Below, piece by piece: positions 43,560 to 53,068 of a DNA stretch of 64,000 nt. Both the position numbers and the translations under genes were made by a program. The number at the start of each line of letters is the position of its first letter. Within the stretch, counting starts at the first letter, position 1. The stretch comes from an uncultured Clostridia bacterium. GTDB lineage: Bacteria; Bacillota; Clostridia; Christensenellales; CAG-314. The notes below the pieces were generated by a model. That model saw nothing but the letters and a program-made list of their open reading frames with translations, had not been told where the DNA came from and ran no database searches. Location of the stretch: positions 1 through 64,000 of the forward strand of contig CAKQEP010000005.1 of the NCBI GenBank assembly GCA_934230325.1, given 5' to 3'.

Positions 43560-44563
43560 TGTTTTGCGCCCTCCTTTTTGTCGGTTTGCGCTTCTCCGCT
43601 CTGAGTCGAGCCAAACGGTTTGGGTATTATCCATTTGTCGATAAGCGGCACTACGATATTCATAAGTAACAACGCAAAAGTGACTACTTCTACTTTGCAC
43701 GCCACGCGTAATCCCGCAGTGATAAGCCCCAACGCAACAAAATATATAAGGTTGCCCAACGTCGTGTTTGGCGTCGTGACGTAATCGGTAGCCATAAACA
43801 CCGCTACAAACATCAGTCCGCCGCTGAGTATCGAAGGCAAAAACCACGAAAAATCAAATCCTTTCAACATAACGGTAAACAAGCCCGCCACCGCTAAATA
43901 TACGAGCGGCCATTTAAAATCTATTACGCGTCTTGCGACGAGATAAATATATCCGATAATTATCGCCACTTTGCACGTTTCTCCTATGCAGCCGGCAAGG
44001 TTTGTACCCAAAAACAAATCGAGGTTTGTGACTCCCAAAGCCGACAAACCGTCTTCCAAAGCGGAAGTTATCGGAGTTGCGCCGACGATGACGTTGCCGT
44101 CGGGGGTAATCCACCCGTTGTTTATATTTGACGACGCCAACGCAATGAAGGAAATAAAAACAAACGCTCTGCCCGCCGCCGCAGGGTTTACGACGTTGCA
44201 ACCCGTGCCGCCAAAAAGCATTTTGACTACTACCACCGCAAAAATCCCCGCAAATACGGGAACGTACCAAGCCGTCTTGACGTTGAGGGACAATCCGATA
44301 ATAAAACCCGTTACGACGCTTGAAAAATCGGTGTTTATCGCTTCCTTAAAAGTTTTTTTGCAACACAGCGAGTATATTACTTCGCTGACAAAGGAAGAAA
44401 GTATCGCCAAAAGTACCACGAGTATCGTTCTTGCGCCAAAAAACACTATTCCCGCAATAAAGGACGGACACAACGCTATTACGACGTCCAACATTATTTT
44501 GCGGGTGGAAGAATTGTTTTTTACGTGCGGAGAACCGCTGCCTACAAATTTTACGTTCTCCAT
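43556..44563 (-). CDS. rnfD: Rnf complex subunit D
   Basis: A 335-residue membrane subunit with about nine helices; GGTGCNVVNPAAAGRAF (about 116) and VIVGATPITSA (about 156) mark the family, the Thr of GAT being the covalent FMN site. It carries a polar Glu/Lys/Gln tail. I start at MENVKFVG; the ATG shares one base with the rnfC stop. Confidence 0.95.
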   Translation of the reverse strand: MENVKFVGSGSPHVKNNSSTRKIMLDVVIALCPSFIAGIVFFGARTILVVLLAILSSFVSEVIYSLCCKKTFKEAINTDFSSVVTGFIIGLSLNVKTAWYVPVFAGIFAVVVVKMLFGGTGCNVVNPAAAGRAFVFISFIALASSNINNGWITPDGNVIVGATPITSALEDGLSALGVTNLDLFLGTNLAGCIGETCKVAIIIGYIYLVARRVIDFKWPLVYLAVAGLFTVMLKGFDFSWFLPSILSGGLMFVAVFMATDYVTTPNTTLGNLIYFVALGLITAGLRVACKVEVVTFALLLMNIVVPLIDKWIIPKPFGSTQSGEAQTDKKEGAKQ

Positions 44564-45861
44564 TACTTTTTTGCCTCCTTGAGTTTTGCCTTGCACAACT
44601 TTACGCTCTGAACTATAGCGCGTTTCGCAGGGCATACGTAAGCGCAACATCCGCACTCTATACAATGCTCCGCGCCGTATTTTGCGGCGGTGGCGTAATC
44701 GCCCGCCAAAGTATAAAAATCGATATACATCGGCAAAAGATTCATAGGACAAACGGATGCGCATCGCGCGCACCTTATGCAATGAGAAGGTTGCAATACG
44801 TCCGCTTCTTCCTCCGTCAACGCAAGAAGTCCGCTGTCCGTCTTGCCCGTCACGCCGCTCGTATCGCTCAACGCAATCCCCATCATAGGACCGCCTACGA
44901 GTAGTTTTTTGACGTTTGGTTTGAGTCCGCCGCAAAACTCTATGATGTCTTTGTACGGCGTTCCGTTTTTGACCAAAATGTTTTTAGGCTCGTTTATGCC
45001 GAGTCCGCTCACCGTCATTACTCTTTGATACAGCGGCTTGTTTAATCTTACCGCATTGTACACGGCAAGACACGTCGCAACGTTTTGTACGACGACGCCG
45101 ACGTCCATAGGCAAACATTTGGGCGGTACTTTGCGCTTTACGCAAGCGTAAATTATCTGCTTTTCGCCGCCTTGCGGGTACTTCTTTTTAAGCAACACGA
45201 CGTTGACGCCGTTTTGAGCGGAAAGTTTTTGATAGGCTTGCAACTTGTTTTCTTCTATTCCTATGACGATGTTGTCCACTCCCAAACTCTTTGCTATCAG
45301 TTTTGCGCCCTCTACTACCTGCTCGGTGTATTCCAACATAACCCTGTTGTCGCAATTGAGATACGGTTCGCACTCTGCAGCGTTGACTATGAGCGTGTCA
45401 ATCCTTTTGTTGGGATTGACTTTGACGTGCGTGGGAAAACCCGCGCCGCCCAAACCGATTATTCCCGCTTCCGCTATTCTGTTTTTTATCGCGACGGGAT
45501 CGCTCGCGTCTATGTCGGCAAGATAAATCGGCTCGCCGCCCTCTTCGCTCCTTTTGATATGAACGTAACTCGCAGATACTCCAAAATTGTTTTGACGCGT
45601 TTCCACGCCTTCTACTTCTCCCGATACGGGCGAATAAATGTTTGCGGATACAAACCCGCCCGCTTTTGCGACGAGTTGACCCTCTCTCACTTTTTCGCCT
45701 TGATTTACGACAAGTTGAGCAGGCGCGCCGATGTGTTGCGACAATGCGACGTAATAATCGCTTAAAGGCGGCATTTTTTCGATAGCCTTATCTTTGGTAA
45801 GGTCTTTTTTATCGTCAAAATGCACGCCTCTATTAAAAGTTTTTTTGATTAACTTTGACAA
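44563..45861 (-). CDS. rnfC: Rnf complex subunit C
   Basis: The 432-residue NADH-site subunit: GGAGFPTHVK (about 137) is the nucleotide/FMN loop, an SLBB domain follows, and two 4Fe-4S motifs (CIRCARCASVC, CIECGCCAYVC; about 365-412) pass electrons. The start codon is TTG with GGAGG 5 bases upstream. First gene of the rnf operon; the complex couples ferredoxin oxidation by NAD+ to Na+ or H+ pumping. Confidence 0.96.
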   Translation of the reverse strand: MSKLIKKTFNRGVHFDDKKDLTKDKAIEKMPPLSDYYVALSQHIGAPAQLVVNQGEKVREGQLVAKAGGFVSANIYSPVSGEVEGVETRQNNFGVSASYVHIKRSEEGGEPIYLADIDASDPVAIKNRIAEAGIIGLGGAGFPTHVKVNPNKRIDTLIVNAAECEPYLNCDNRVMLEYTEQVVEGAKLIAKSLGVDNIVIGIEENKLQAYQKLSAQNGVNVVLLKKKYPQGGEKQIIYACVKRKVPPKCLPMDVGVVVQNVATCLAVYNAVRLNKPLYQRVMTVSGLGINEPKNILVKNGTPYKDIIEFCGGLKPNVKKLLVGGPMMGIALSDTSGVTGKTDSGLLALTEEEADVLQPSHCIRCARCASVCPMNLLPMYIDFYTLAGDYATAAKYGAEHCIECGCCAYVCPAKRAIVQSVKLCKAKLKEAKK

Positions 45862-45890
45862 AATTGCCTCCGCTCCGTTGATTATTTGAT

Positions 45891-45919
45891 ATTATACAAC
45901 ACAACCCTTTAAAGGTCAA
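45891..45919 (-). promoter_or_regulatory. rnf operon promoter
   Basis: Minus strand TTGACC (45914-45919), 17 bases, TATAAT (45891-45896); leader about 25 bases. The stretch to 46113 is otherwise AT-rich with only a weak CGATTT...AAATCG stem. Confidence 0.88.
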
Positions 45920-46113
45920 CAAAAATTCAAATCTTTTTCAAAAATTTCGTCAAACCTATTCCGTTTGTATTTTTATTTTGTTTCCGCCAAAAGAATGACT
46001 AATATATAATAGCACAAATATTAGACGATTTGTTTAAAATCGTAAATTTTTTTTGTTATTTTTTAATAAATTTGCTATTGCATCAATCAAAAACTAATTG
46101 CAAAAAAGGATGT

Positions 46114-46554
46114 TTAGCGGCGGTCCAAACGATTGTTTTTGATATATTCCATTTGTTTGGCTACGATGTCGTTGACTTCCGCTTGCTTTTTAAAGGCAAT
46201 CGCGCATTTTATAAACTGCCATACTCCCAACGCCGTCAACAATCCGCCAAAACAGTACCGCAAAATTTTTTCTTCCGCAAACTTGGTCAAAAACGCTCCG
46301 GCGGCGGAAAAAATTACGGCGGGCACGACGAGCCAACCTATATCTTTTGTTTTGACTAATCCGTTTTTAAAATGAAAGCACAACGATACCGCCGCCATAG
46401 GCAAAAAACTTATCAGATTTATCGCCTGAACCGTTTGTTGTTTGATGTCGAGAAAAGCAAGCAAAGGAATGAGCAACGTTCCGCCTCCCATACCCATACC
46501 GCCGAGTATACCCGATATCGCTCCAAAAATAATCAACCATATATTTATTGTCAT
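46114..46554 (-). CDS. Half-size TSUP (TauE/SafE) transporter, subunit 2
   Basis: A 146-residue membrane protein matching one four-helix half of the TSUP family: GAISGILGGMGMGGGTLLIPLL (residues 10-31) is the half signature. It should pair with the neighbouring half to form a normal eight-helix exporter of sulfonates or organic anions. The tail is charged. It overlaps the upstream half by 4 bases. Confidence 0.85.
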   Translation of the reverse strand: MTINIWLIIFGAISGILGGMGMGGGTLLIPLLAFLDIKQQTVQAINLISFLPMAAVSLCFHFKNGLVKTKDIGWLVVPAVIFSAAGAFLTKFAEEKILRYCFGGLLTALGVWQFIKCAIAFKKQAEVNDIVAKQMEYIKNNRLDRR

Positions 46555-46940
46555 AAAAACATTCTCACCCCCGCTGCAATCGATATTAAAGCAAAAATAA
46601 GTTTGACGACGTTGCCTTTGAGTTTTCCGAGAATCAACGCGCCTACGACGCCGCCCGCAACTACGCCGATTGTCGCAAACAAAATTTTTTCCCAGTCGCC
46701 GTTTCCGTTTATTATATATATGACCGCGCTAACTACGCTTATGGGTAAAATAACCAACAAAGCGGTGGCTTGCGCGCTTTTTTGAGGCAGTTTAAAAAGC
46801 CACAACAATGCGACAACGACTATCAAGCCGCCTCCGCCGCCCAAAAATCCGTTTATAAAGCCGATAAAAATGCCGGAAATTACCGTCAAAAGTATCTTAA
46901 TTTTGTTGTTCACCGTCAATATCTCCTTTAAATCAATCAT
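46551..46940 (-). CDS. Half-size TSUP (TauE/SafE) transporter, subunit 1
   Basis: A 129-residue four-helix protein with GIFIGFINGFLGGGGGLIVVVAL (about 23-45), the same half signature as its partner but different elsewhere. Normal TSUP proteins of about 250 residues carry both halves in one chain, so this is a natural split with two coupled genes. Substrate not inferable. Confidence 0.85.
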   Translation of the reverse strand: MIDLKEILTVNNKIKILLTVISGIFIGFINGFLGGGGGLIVVVALLWLFKLPQKSAQATALLVILPISVVSAVIYIINGNGDWEKILFATIGVVAGGVVGALILGKLKGNVVKLIFALISIAAGVRMFL

Positions 46941-47077
46941 ATTTTAAACATTTTGCTTAAAAATATAAAAAAATAGCGGTATAGTGTTTGCTTTTTTTTT
47001 GATTTTGTATTAGAATAGTTTAGCATAATGAAAATTATGTAGTTGCACAAAAATTTTTTAACTGTAAGGTGAGTTTA

Positions 47078-49864
47078 ATGAGCAAAAAACAAACAGACAA
47101 TCGTTACACCCCGGCGTATTACAAACAGGTCAAAACCGACGGCAACCAAAAATCTGCCGCTGTAAGCGTCAAAACCAAAAAATTGTGGACTATCCTCACG
47201 ATAGTAATCGCTGCGGTCATTGCCGTGACCGCCTCTTTGTGCGTGGCTTTGCACAAAGATACGATACCCAAAAATACATCTTCCGAGAGCGTAAAACAAG
47301 GTAAGAGCGACAAAACTATCGCAAACAGCAACTTTAAATATACTTATGCTGACGGACAGAATCTGCAATATCCCCTCGTAGCAAACGACTGGAAAACTTC
47401 GGAAAACAACGATATTTCTCGCATCGCTATGGGCGTTTTGGATACGTCGGACTGGGAAAAAGCAAATGCGGACCTTATGTCAAAAGGTATTTTTTCTTCC
47501 GCTTTGCCAAACCCCCACTATCCCAACTATCAGACTTCTACGGGATTTGACAAGGACAAAAGCCGCATTTATATGATGGCTAAAACGAGCAGGGCAAGTT
47601 CTGACGCGGCAAACGTCACGTCGGCGTCTTTCAGCGTGGCTTCCGGCTCGTATACCAAAATAACGGTTTGGGCAAACATCGTTGATTGCAACGGAACGGG
47701 TTTGTACTTCGGTATCAAAGACTCCGCGTCCGCAGCGTCTTCTTCCTATCTTAAAGTTTTCAATATCCCCGCAAATGCGGAAGGTTGGAAAGAATACAGC
47801 ATCTACGTGGAAGGCGACAAGTCCTCCTCCAAAACCCTCTATTTGGAGTTTGGTATGGGACGCGACGCAATTAGCGGTCCTAAAGAAAGCGCGTACGGCA
47901 CGGTGTTTTTTGGCGGAATAGATTCTACCGACATCAGTAAAGGCGCATACAACGGTCATATTCAGACTTCCGTTGACGAAACTAAAAATTACGTCAGTTA
48001 TTCTTTTGACGACAAAACGGCGGCAAAAACTCTTGCAGAATGGAGCAAAGACTCAAACAAAGAGTCTGCTACGCAAGTTTACCAAACCATAACTTACGCC
48101 GAGTACAAGGCGGAAGCAAGTTTGCAAGCAGGCAGCGACGCTATTATGCCTTTTAAAGGCGAAGACAGCGACACAATGTACAAACTCGACGCCGCAACTG
48201 CGACGAGTCTTGTCTTTAATACCTTCACAGTCAATCCCCCGTCGGTCAACAAGTGCTATCGTTTGAGTTTGTGGCTCAGAACGGTGGAAAACACGAGAAC
48301 CAGCGGCGCATACGTTTATCTCAACGCTTATGACAGAAACGGCAATCGTTCGGACGACAACGCCGCTTACTTCTCCGATATTCACACCGATATCGATTTG
48401 GTAAACAGCACTTACAACGGTTGGAAAGAATATTCTTTTTACATTCAACCGAGCGAAACGGATACGTTTACTATGGAATTGCAAATCACTATAGGTTTGC
48501 GCGGCGGTCAGGAAGATTTTAAACCCGCAGAAGGAAAAATTTACCTTACGGAAATCTATCTGTACGAAATCGACCGCTCAGATTACAACTCCGCTTCTTC
48601 CGGCGCAACGGTAAAAACTTTGGCGTTGAACTCCTCCGCTTCTACCGACAACGTGATTAAAAACGGCAGCTTCAACTCTTCCAAAACAAGCGCGCCCGTC
48701 AACGACGCTGTGGAATATCCCTTCCCCGCCGCAAACTGGAAAAGCCTTTATGCCGGTCAACGCAGCATCGTAAAAGATTATGACAGCACAAACGTCGCTC
48801 CGAGCCGCCCCGCTTATAGCACGGACTACTCGAGCAAAGGCGGAATTATTTACAAAGCGCAAGGCAATACCGTGTACGGCGAGTTTGGCGTGACGGAAGA
48901 CGATTTTTATGCGGGCGACGACGACGCTCATTCCGTGCTTGCGATTTACAACAAGCAAATGACGGCGCACGGATATTCTTCCGGAGAAATTTCGCTTGCC
49001 GCAAACACTTTCTATCGCATTAGCGTCCTCGCAAAAGGTATCGGCTCCGCTACTCCGTCTATTTATCTCACCGACGGAAAGTATACCGTCCTTGCTTCTT
49101 ACGAAGGACTTAACAACGGCGATTACGTCGGAAAATCTTACGTAAATATCGACAAAAATATCAACGGAACAGGCTACAACAGATACTATTTTTACGTCGC
49201 TACCGGCGACAACGCCAAAACCGTTTACCTTGAGTTGTGGTTGGGCAACCGCGCTTCCAACGCTCTCAACGGTTACCAACAAGGCACGGTATTGTTTGAC
49301 CAAGCAGAATGCGTAAAACTCGGCGATGTCAAAAACAACGTCAGTGAAGAATACGCTTCTCTCTTTGACGGCGACGCCCCCAAAGCAACCGTTAACGCAG
49401 ACCTTAAAAAACTGTACACAGAACAACAAAACGTTGTTTCCAACGTCGCAAATCTTAAGGTTTTGGACTACAGATACAACGACAATAAAGATACTACAGA
49501 CCTTCAAAAAGTCATCGATTTTGCAAAAGAACAAACGGAAATCACCGACGAACTTTTAGATATGATAAATACTTTCAACAAAAAGTATTACGGAACGGAA
49601 AAATCCGGAAAATATTATATCGATACCAAAGACAACGACAGTTCCGTATCCGCATTGAGAATTTATCTCAACAAACTTCTCAATCCGACGGAAGATAAAG
49701 ACAACAAACCCGACGAAACAGAAAAAGAACCTATCAACTGGGTAGTCGTTTCCTCCCTTATCGTCACCGTTGCAATGCTCGTTGCCATAGTAGCAATCGT
49801 TATCCGCAAGATGACCAAAAACCACAAAAACCGCGAAGAATTTACAAACAACTACGCGGGTTAA
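47078..49864 (+). CDS. Large surface protein with three repeated beta-sandwich modules
   Basis: A 928-residue protein I cannot assign. A basic head (1-35) and membrane helix (about 36-58) lead to a long extracellular part and a second helix (about 893-915) with a basic tail, so both ends lie inside. Three diverged modules of about 200 residues recur (about 85-285, 345-550, 575-800): each has a W in NDWK or NWKS near its start, a YR(L/I)S or YTKITVW strand, GWKEYS(I/F)YV-like or YNRYYFYV strand, and L.L..G ... GTV.F or G.IYLTE. These are typical of carbohydrate-binding jelly rolls. Residues 805-885 are helical. Start at 47078, with AAGGTG upstream. It stands alone. Confidence 0.8.
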   Translation: MSKKQTDNRYTPAYYKQVKTDGNQKSAAVSVKTKKLWTILTIVIAAVIAVTASLCVALHKDTIPKNTSSESVKQGKSDKTIANSNFKYTYADGQNLQYPLVANDWKTSENNDISRIAMGVLDTSDWEKANADLMSKGIFSSALPNPHYPNYQTSTGFDKDKSRIYMMAKTSRASSDAANVTSASFSVASGSYTKITVWANIVDCNGTGLYFGIKDSASAASSSYLKVFNIPANAEGWKEYSIYVEGDKSSSKTLYLEFGMGRDAISGPKESAYGTVFFGGIDSTDISKGAYNGHIQTSVDETKNYVSYSFDDKTAAKTLAEWSKDSNKESATQVYQTITYAEYKAEASLQAGSDAIMPFKGEDSDTMYKLDAATATSLVFNTFTVNPPSVNKCYRLSLWLRTVENTRTSGAYVYLNAYDRNGNRSDDNAAYFSDIHTDIDLVNSTYNGWKEYSFYIQPSETDTFTMELQITIGLRGGQEDFKPAEGKIYLTEIYLYEIDRSDYNSASSGATVKTLALNSSASTDNVIKNGSFNSSKTSAPVNDAVEYPFPAANWKSLYAGQRSIVKDYDSTNVAPSRPAYSTDYSSKGGIIYKAQGNTVYGEFGVTEDDFYAGDDDAHSVLAIYNKQMTAHGYSSGEISLAANTFYRISVLAKGIGSATPSIYLTDGKYTVLASYEGLNNGDYVGKSYVNIDKNINGTGYNRYYFYVATGDNAKTVYLELWLGNRASNALNGYQQGTVLFDQAECVKLGDVKNNVSEEYASLFDGDAPKATVNADLKKLYTEQQNVVSNVANLKVLDYRYNDNKDTTDLQKVIDFAKEQTEITDELLDMINTFNKKYYGTEKSGKYYIDTKDNDSSVSALRIYLNKLLNPTEDKDNKPDETEKEPINWVVVSSLIVTVAMLVAIVAIVIRKMTKNHKNREEFTNNYAG

Positions 49865-49877
49865 CAACAAATAAATC

Positions 49878-49898
49878 GGGGACGCAAACAGCGTCCCC
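49878..49898 (+). terminator. Terminator after the surface protein gene
   Basis: GGGGACGC-5-GCGTCCCC followed by seven T, 13 bases past the stop. The remaining bases to 50142 hold nothing I can name. Confidence 0.95.
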
Positions 49899-50142
49899 TT
49901 TTTTTGTGTAAAAAATCCGACAATATTTTTTTAGAAAACAATAAACCGCCAAGCAAACGTAAGCCATCGCGATTGAAAAATTTGTAATTTGATTTTTTTA
50001 TATTACGTCAGGATAAAAACTCGGATATACGTTTGTCGCGAGAAACTTTAAAAAAGACAAAAAAGCGGCTTAAAAAGGTAATCGAAATTAAACAGGTTTT
50101 TGTACACTCAACCAAAGAAAATAAAAGTAGCCGTCTGTCATA

Positions 50143-50655
50143 TTATTTTTGTTTTGCGTACCACTCGTAAATCAATTGAGTCACTTTGTCGCTTGATTTA
50201 TTTACGGTGTTGACGGTAAAATCAGCCCACTTGCGGTAAAGCGGACGCCTTTCTTCTACGTACTTTTCCACCGTTTGTAAGGTCATATTTTTAAACAACG
50301 GGCGGTTTAAATCCTTTTTTATCCGAGAATATACGGATTTTGCGTCGGCGTCAAGACATATTACGTAAGAACAACTTTTGAGTACCTGCATATTTTGCTC
50401 GTCAAGTACCGCGCCGCCACCCGTCGCAATAACGGTATCGTTAAAATCGCTGATATTAAATATCTGCTTTTTTTCCAACTCTCTAAAATATTTTTCGCCC
50501 GCCTTCTCAAAAATCTCGGTTATCGGCATTGCGTTTTCAAACTCTATCAGTTCGTCGCAGTCAAGGCTCATTTTTTTAAGCAGCGGCGCAAGTTTTTTTG
50601 CAACGGTGCTTTTGAAGGTTCCCGACATTCCTATGAGAGCAATATTACTTTTCAT
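50143..50655 (-). CDS. aroK: Shikimate kinase with an altered P-loop
   Basis: A 170-residue kinase making shikimate 3-phosphate. Kept: DCDELIE (about 33-39), ATGGGAV (about 81), NRPLF (about 119) and RRPLYRKWAD (about 138). The P-loop reads GMSGTFKST (9-17), with Phe where the Walker A Gly directly before Lys is expected. Start at MKSNIALIG, after GGAGG; an ATG 12 bases upstream overlaps that site. Overlaps aroQ by 11 bases; last of the shikimate block. Confidence 0.88.
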   Translation of the reverse strand: MKSNIALIGMSGTFKSTVAKKLAPLLKKMSLDCDELIEFENAMPITEIFEKAGEKYFRELEKKQIFNISDFNDTVIATGGGAVLDEQNMQVLKSCSYVICLDADAKSVYSRIKKDLNRPLFKNMTLQTVEKYVEERRPLYRKWADFTVNTVNKSSDKVTQLIYEWYAKQK

Positions 50656-51094
50656 TTTTTCCTCCATCGACTTTGTAGCCCGCAATCAAACGGTCAACCG
50701 CTTTAAAGTAACTCGCCTCTTTTTCTCCCCAAAATGCGGCCACTACCACACCGTCAAGTACGCGCTTTTTGCGAAAATCTTCTCTGTTTGAAATATCGGA
50801 CAAATGCGCTTCCGCTACGGGTTTTCCGCAACACTCAACGGCGTCGCGCAACGCATAACTGTAATGGCTGTACGCTCCAGCGTTTAGTATCACGGCGTCG
50901 GCGTTGTTTTTGCAAATTTTGCGACACAGTTTGTCTTCGCTGCCGCTTTGAAAAAATACCGCTTTTGCGCCTTTTTGCGCGGCGTAACGCCTCACTTTTG
51001 CGTTGAGTTGCTTTAAAGTGAGTTGACCGTATACGTTTTTGTCGCGTTTGCCCAACATATCCATGTTTACGCCGTTTATGACCAGTATTTTCAT
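50645..51094 (-). CDS. aroQ: Type II 3-dehydroquinate dehydratase
   Basis: A 149-residue dehydratase converting 3-dehydroquinate to 3-dehydroshikimate. The frame ILVINGVNMDMLGKRDKNVYG contains the catalytic Arg and Tyr; LNAGAYSHYS holds the Asn and His; EAHLSDISNREDFR holds the second His and Arg. Several surrounding consensus residues differ (NGV for NGP, QSGSED for QSNHEG), so it is a diverged but apparently active enzyme. It starts one base after aroAE ends. Confidence 0.9.
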   Translation of the reverse strand: MKILVINGVNMDMLGKRDKNVYGQLTLKQLNAKVRRYAAQKGAKAVFFQSGSEDKLCRKICKNNADAVILNAGAYSHYSYALRDAVECCGKPVAEAHLSDISNREDFRKKRVLDGVVVAAFWGEKEASYFKAVDRLIAGYKVDGGKNEK

Positions 51095-53068
51095 TTACAA
51101 TCCCTCGAATTCCTTATATGTTTTTTGAGCAATATCCAAAGAAAGCGTTTTGTTTGTCCATATTTCAAAGTTTTTTACGGCTTGCCAAAACAACATTTTT
51201 TTGCCGTCAAGCACAGTTACGCCGCAACGTTTTGCCGTTTTTAATAATTCCGTTTCGCAAAAATAGTAAGCGTCAAATACAAACTTTGCGGCGGCAATTT
51301 GTTTTTCCGTAACAAAACAAAGTTTGTCCTTTACGGGAACAAAACTCAAAATTCCGTCAAAATCGGCGTCGTCGTAAAGGTCAAAAACCTTTTTGAGTTG
51401 CACCGCTTTTTCTGCCGTGCGGTTTTTTACCGTCACGCGCGCGCCGCCGTCCACAAGACACTTTATCGCCGCCTGCGCCGCGCCGCCGCAACCGACAACC
51501 AAAAGTTTTGCGTTTTTTACGTCGATACCCGCTTGTTTCAACGTCGTCATTACGCCGTATCCGTCGGTATTAAAACACAAAGTTTTGCCCGCAAACAATA
51601 GCGTATTTACCGTTTTGTCGGGTTTGACTTGATTTTTGAAAGGCATAGTCAGGTTTGCGCCGTAATACTCTTTTGATATGCGTTTGAGCGTTGTTTCAAA
51701 CTCGCTTTTTTTCGTTTGTAATAGGTCGTAACTGACTTTTATCCCCGTGTTTTTGCTTAATAAAGCGTAAATTTTGGGGGACAAACTGTTTTTAACGTCG
51801 CTACCGACAAGACAAAGCCTATACTCCATACCGCACAATGCGAAAAAACACGGACAACTGACGGCAATACAAGACGCGTCCGATACTTCGCAACCGTTTT
51901 GACTCAACAATCCCGCAACGACGCCCAACATACTTATGCGGTGGTCGTCCGTTGTCGGAATGTTTCCGCCGAGTATTTTTCCGTTGCCGTGTACCGTTAT
52001 ACTGTCTTCGTCGCATTCTACCGAAACGCCTATGCTTTTGAGCGCGGCAACGGTGGTGGCTATTCTGTCGGTTTCCTTTACTTTAAGACCGCCAAGCCCT
52101 TCTAAACGGCTCGTACCCTTTGTCAACGCGGCAATAAGGCACAAGACGGGGATTTCGTCAAGCATAAGCGCGCTTTGGCTCTGCGACACATTAAAAGGCT
52201 TTAAAACGCTCTTACGTATCGTTAAATCACCGACGTTTTCGCCGCAGACGATTTTTGCGTCGGATACCGATATATCTGCGCCGCTATCCGACAAAACCGT
52301 CAAAAACTCCGTGCGAGTCGGGTTTAGCAAAACGTTTTCGAGCGTTATTCCGCCCTTTGCAATCTCCAACGCCACGAGATTTGCCGCAGTAGAAAAATCG
52401 TTTGCTACGGTAAGGTCGATTGACTTTAATGCAGAGGGTTTAATCGTAACTTTTCCGCCGCAAGTCTGTACGTCCGCTCCGAATAACGACAACATAATTT
52501 CTGTATGGTTGCGAGTCGTCGTGTTTTCTATTACAGTAGTTGCTCCTTGCGCAAACAATCCCGCAAAAAGCAACGCGCTTTTTACCTGCGCGGACGGCTT
52601 TTTAAGATTAAATTCCTTACCGCGCAAGCCGTTGTTTTTTTTGATTTTAAACAAACAGCCTTGCTCAAAAACTATGTTTGCGCCCATAGCGTTTAATAGT
52701 TCCGCTACGTTTTGCATAGGGCGTCGGGATAAACTTTGGTCGCCGATAAACGTCGCTTCTACGTTGAGTCCCGCGACTACTCCCGCCAAAAGACGCGCCG
52801 TCGTCGCGCTGTTTTTGCAATCTAAAACGACGTCGTTTGTCGCATTTTTGATAGGACGTATTATTGTTTTGCCGACAAGAAACTCAAACGACGCTCCGAG
52901 CGCCGTCAAACAATCCGCCGTTGCCAAAGTATCGGCATTGAGTCCCGCATTATACACCGTACAGCAGCCGTCGCTCAACGCGCCGCAAATAAAGGCTCTG
53001 TGCGTGACGGATTTGTCACCGAAACCGACGTCGATAGTATCAATTTTTAGGGCGGGTTTTACAAACAC
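51095..53068 (-). CDS. aroA-aroE: Fused EPSP synthase and shikimate dehydrogenase (AroA-AroE)
   Basis: A 657-residue bifunctional protein. Residues 1-413 are EPSP synthase: GDKSVTHRA (substrate Lys19, Ser20, Arg24), GDQSLSRRPM, DEIPVL (304-309), KETDRI and DDHRIS. The loop near 85-92 reads KNSATTAR: Ala88 stands at the Gly of the usual NSGTT/NAGTA, as in glyphosate-insensitive class II enzymes. Residues 414-657 are shikimate dehydrogenase: NSLSPKIY, ANLTMPFKN (Lys478), NTDGYG (Asp502) and VVGCGGAAQAA for NADP. No linker is visible: the AroE start MEYRL follows directly. Overlaps the aroC-aroB gene by 29 bases. Confidence 0.95.
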   Translation of the reverse strand: MFVKPALKIDTIDVGFGDKSVTHRAFICGALSDGCCTVYNAGLNADTLATADCLTALGASFEFLVGKTIIRPIKNATNDVVLDCKNSATTARLLAGVVAGLNVEATFIGDQSLSRRPMQNVAELLNAMGANIVFEQGCLFKIKKNNGLRGKEFNLKKPSAQVKSALLFAGLFAQGATTVIENTTTRNHTEIMLSLFGADVQTCGGKVTIKPSALKSIDLTVANDFSTAANLVALEIAKGGITLENVLLNPTRTEFLTVLSDSGADISVSDAKIVCGENVGDLTIRKSVLKPFNVSQSQSALMLDEIPVLCLIAALTKGTSRLEGLGGLKVKETDRIATTVAALKSIGVSVECDEDSITVHGNGKILGGNIPTTDDHRISMLGVVAGLLSQNGCEVSDASCIAVSCPCFFALCGMEYRLCLVGSDVKNSLSPKIYALLSKNTGIKVSYDLLQTKKSEFETTLKRISKEYYGANLTMPFKNQVKPDKTVNTLLFAGKTLCFNTDGYGVMTTLKQAGIDVKNAKLLVVGCGGAAQAAIKCLVDGGARVTVKNRTAEKAVQLKKVFDLYDDADFDGILSFVPVKDKLCFVTEKQIAAAKFVFDAYYFCETELLKTAKRCGVTVLDGKKMLFWQAVKNFEIWTNKTLSLDIAQKTYKEFEGL

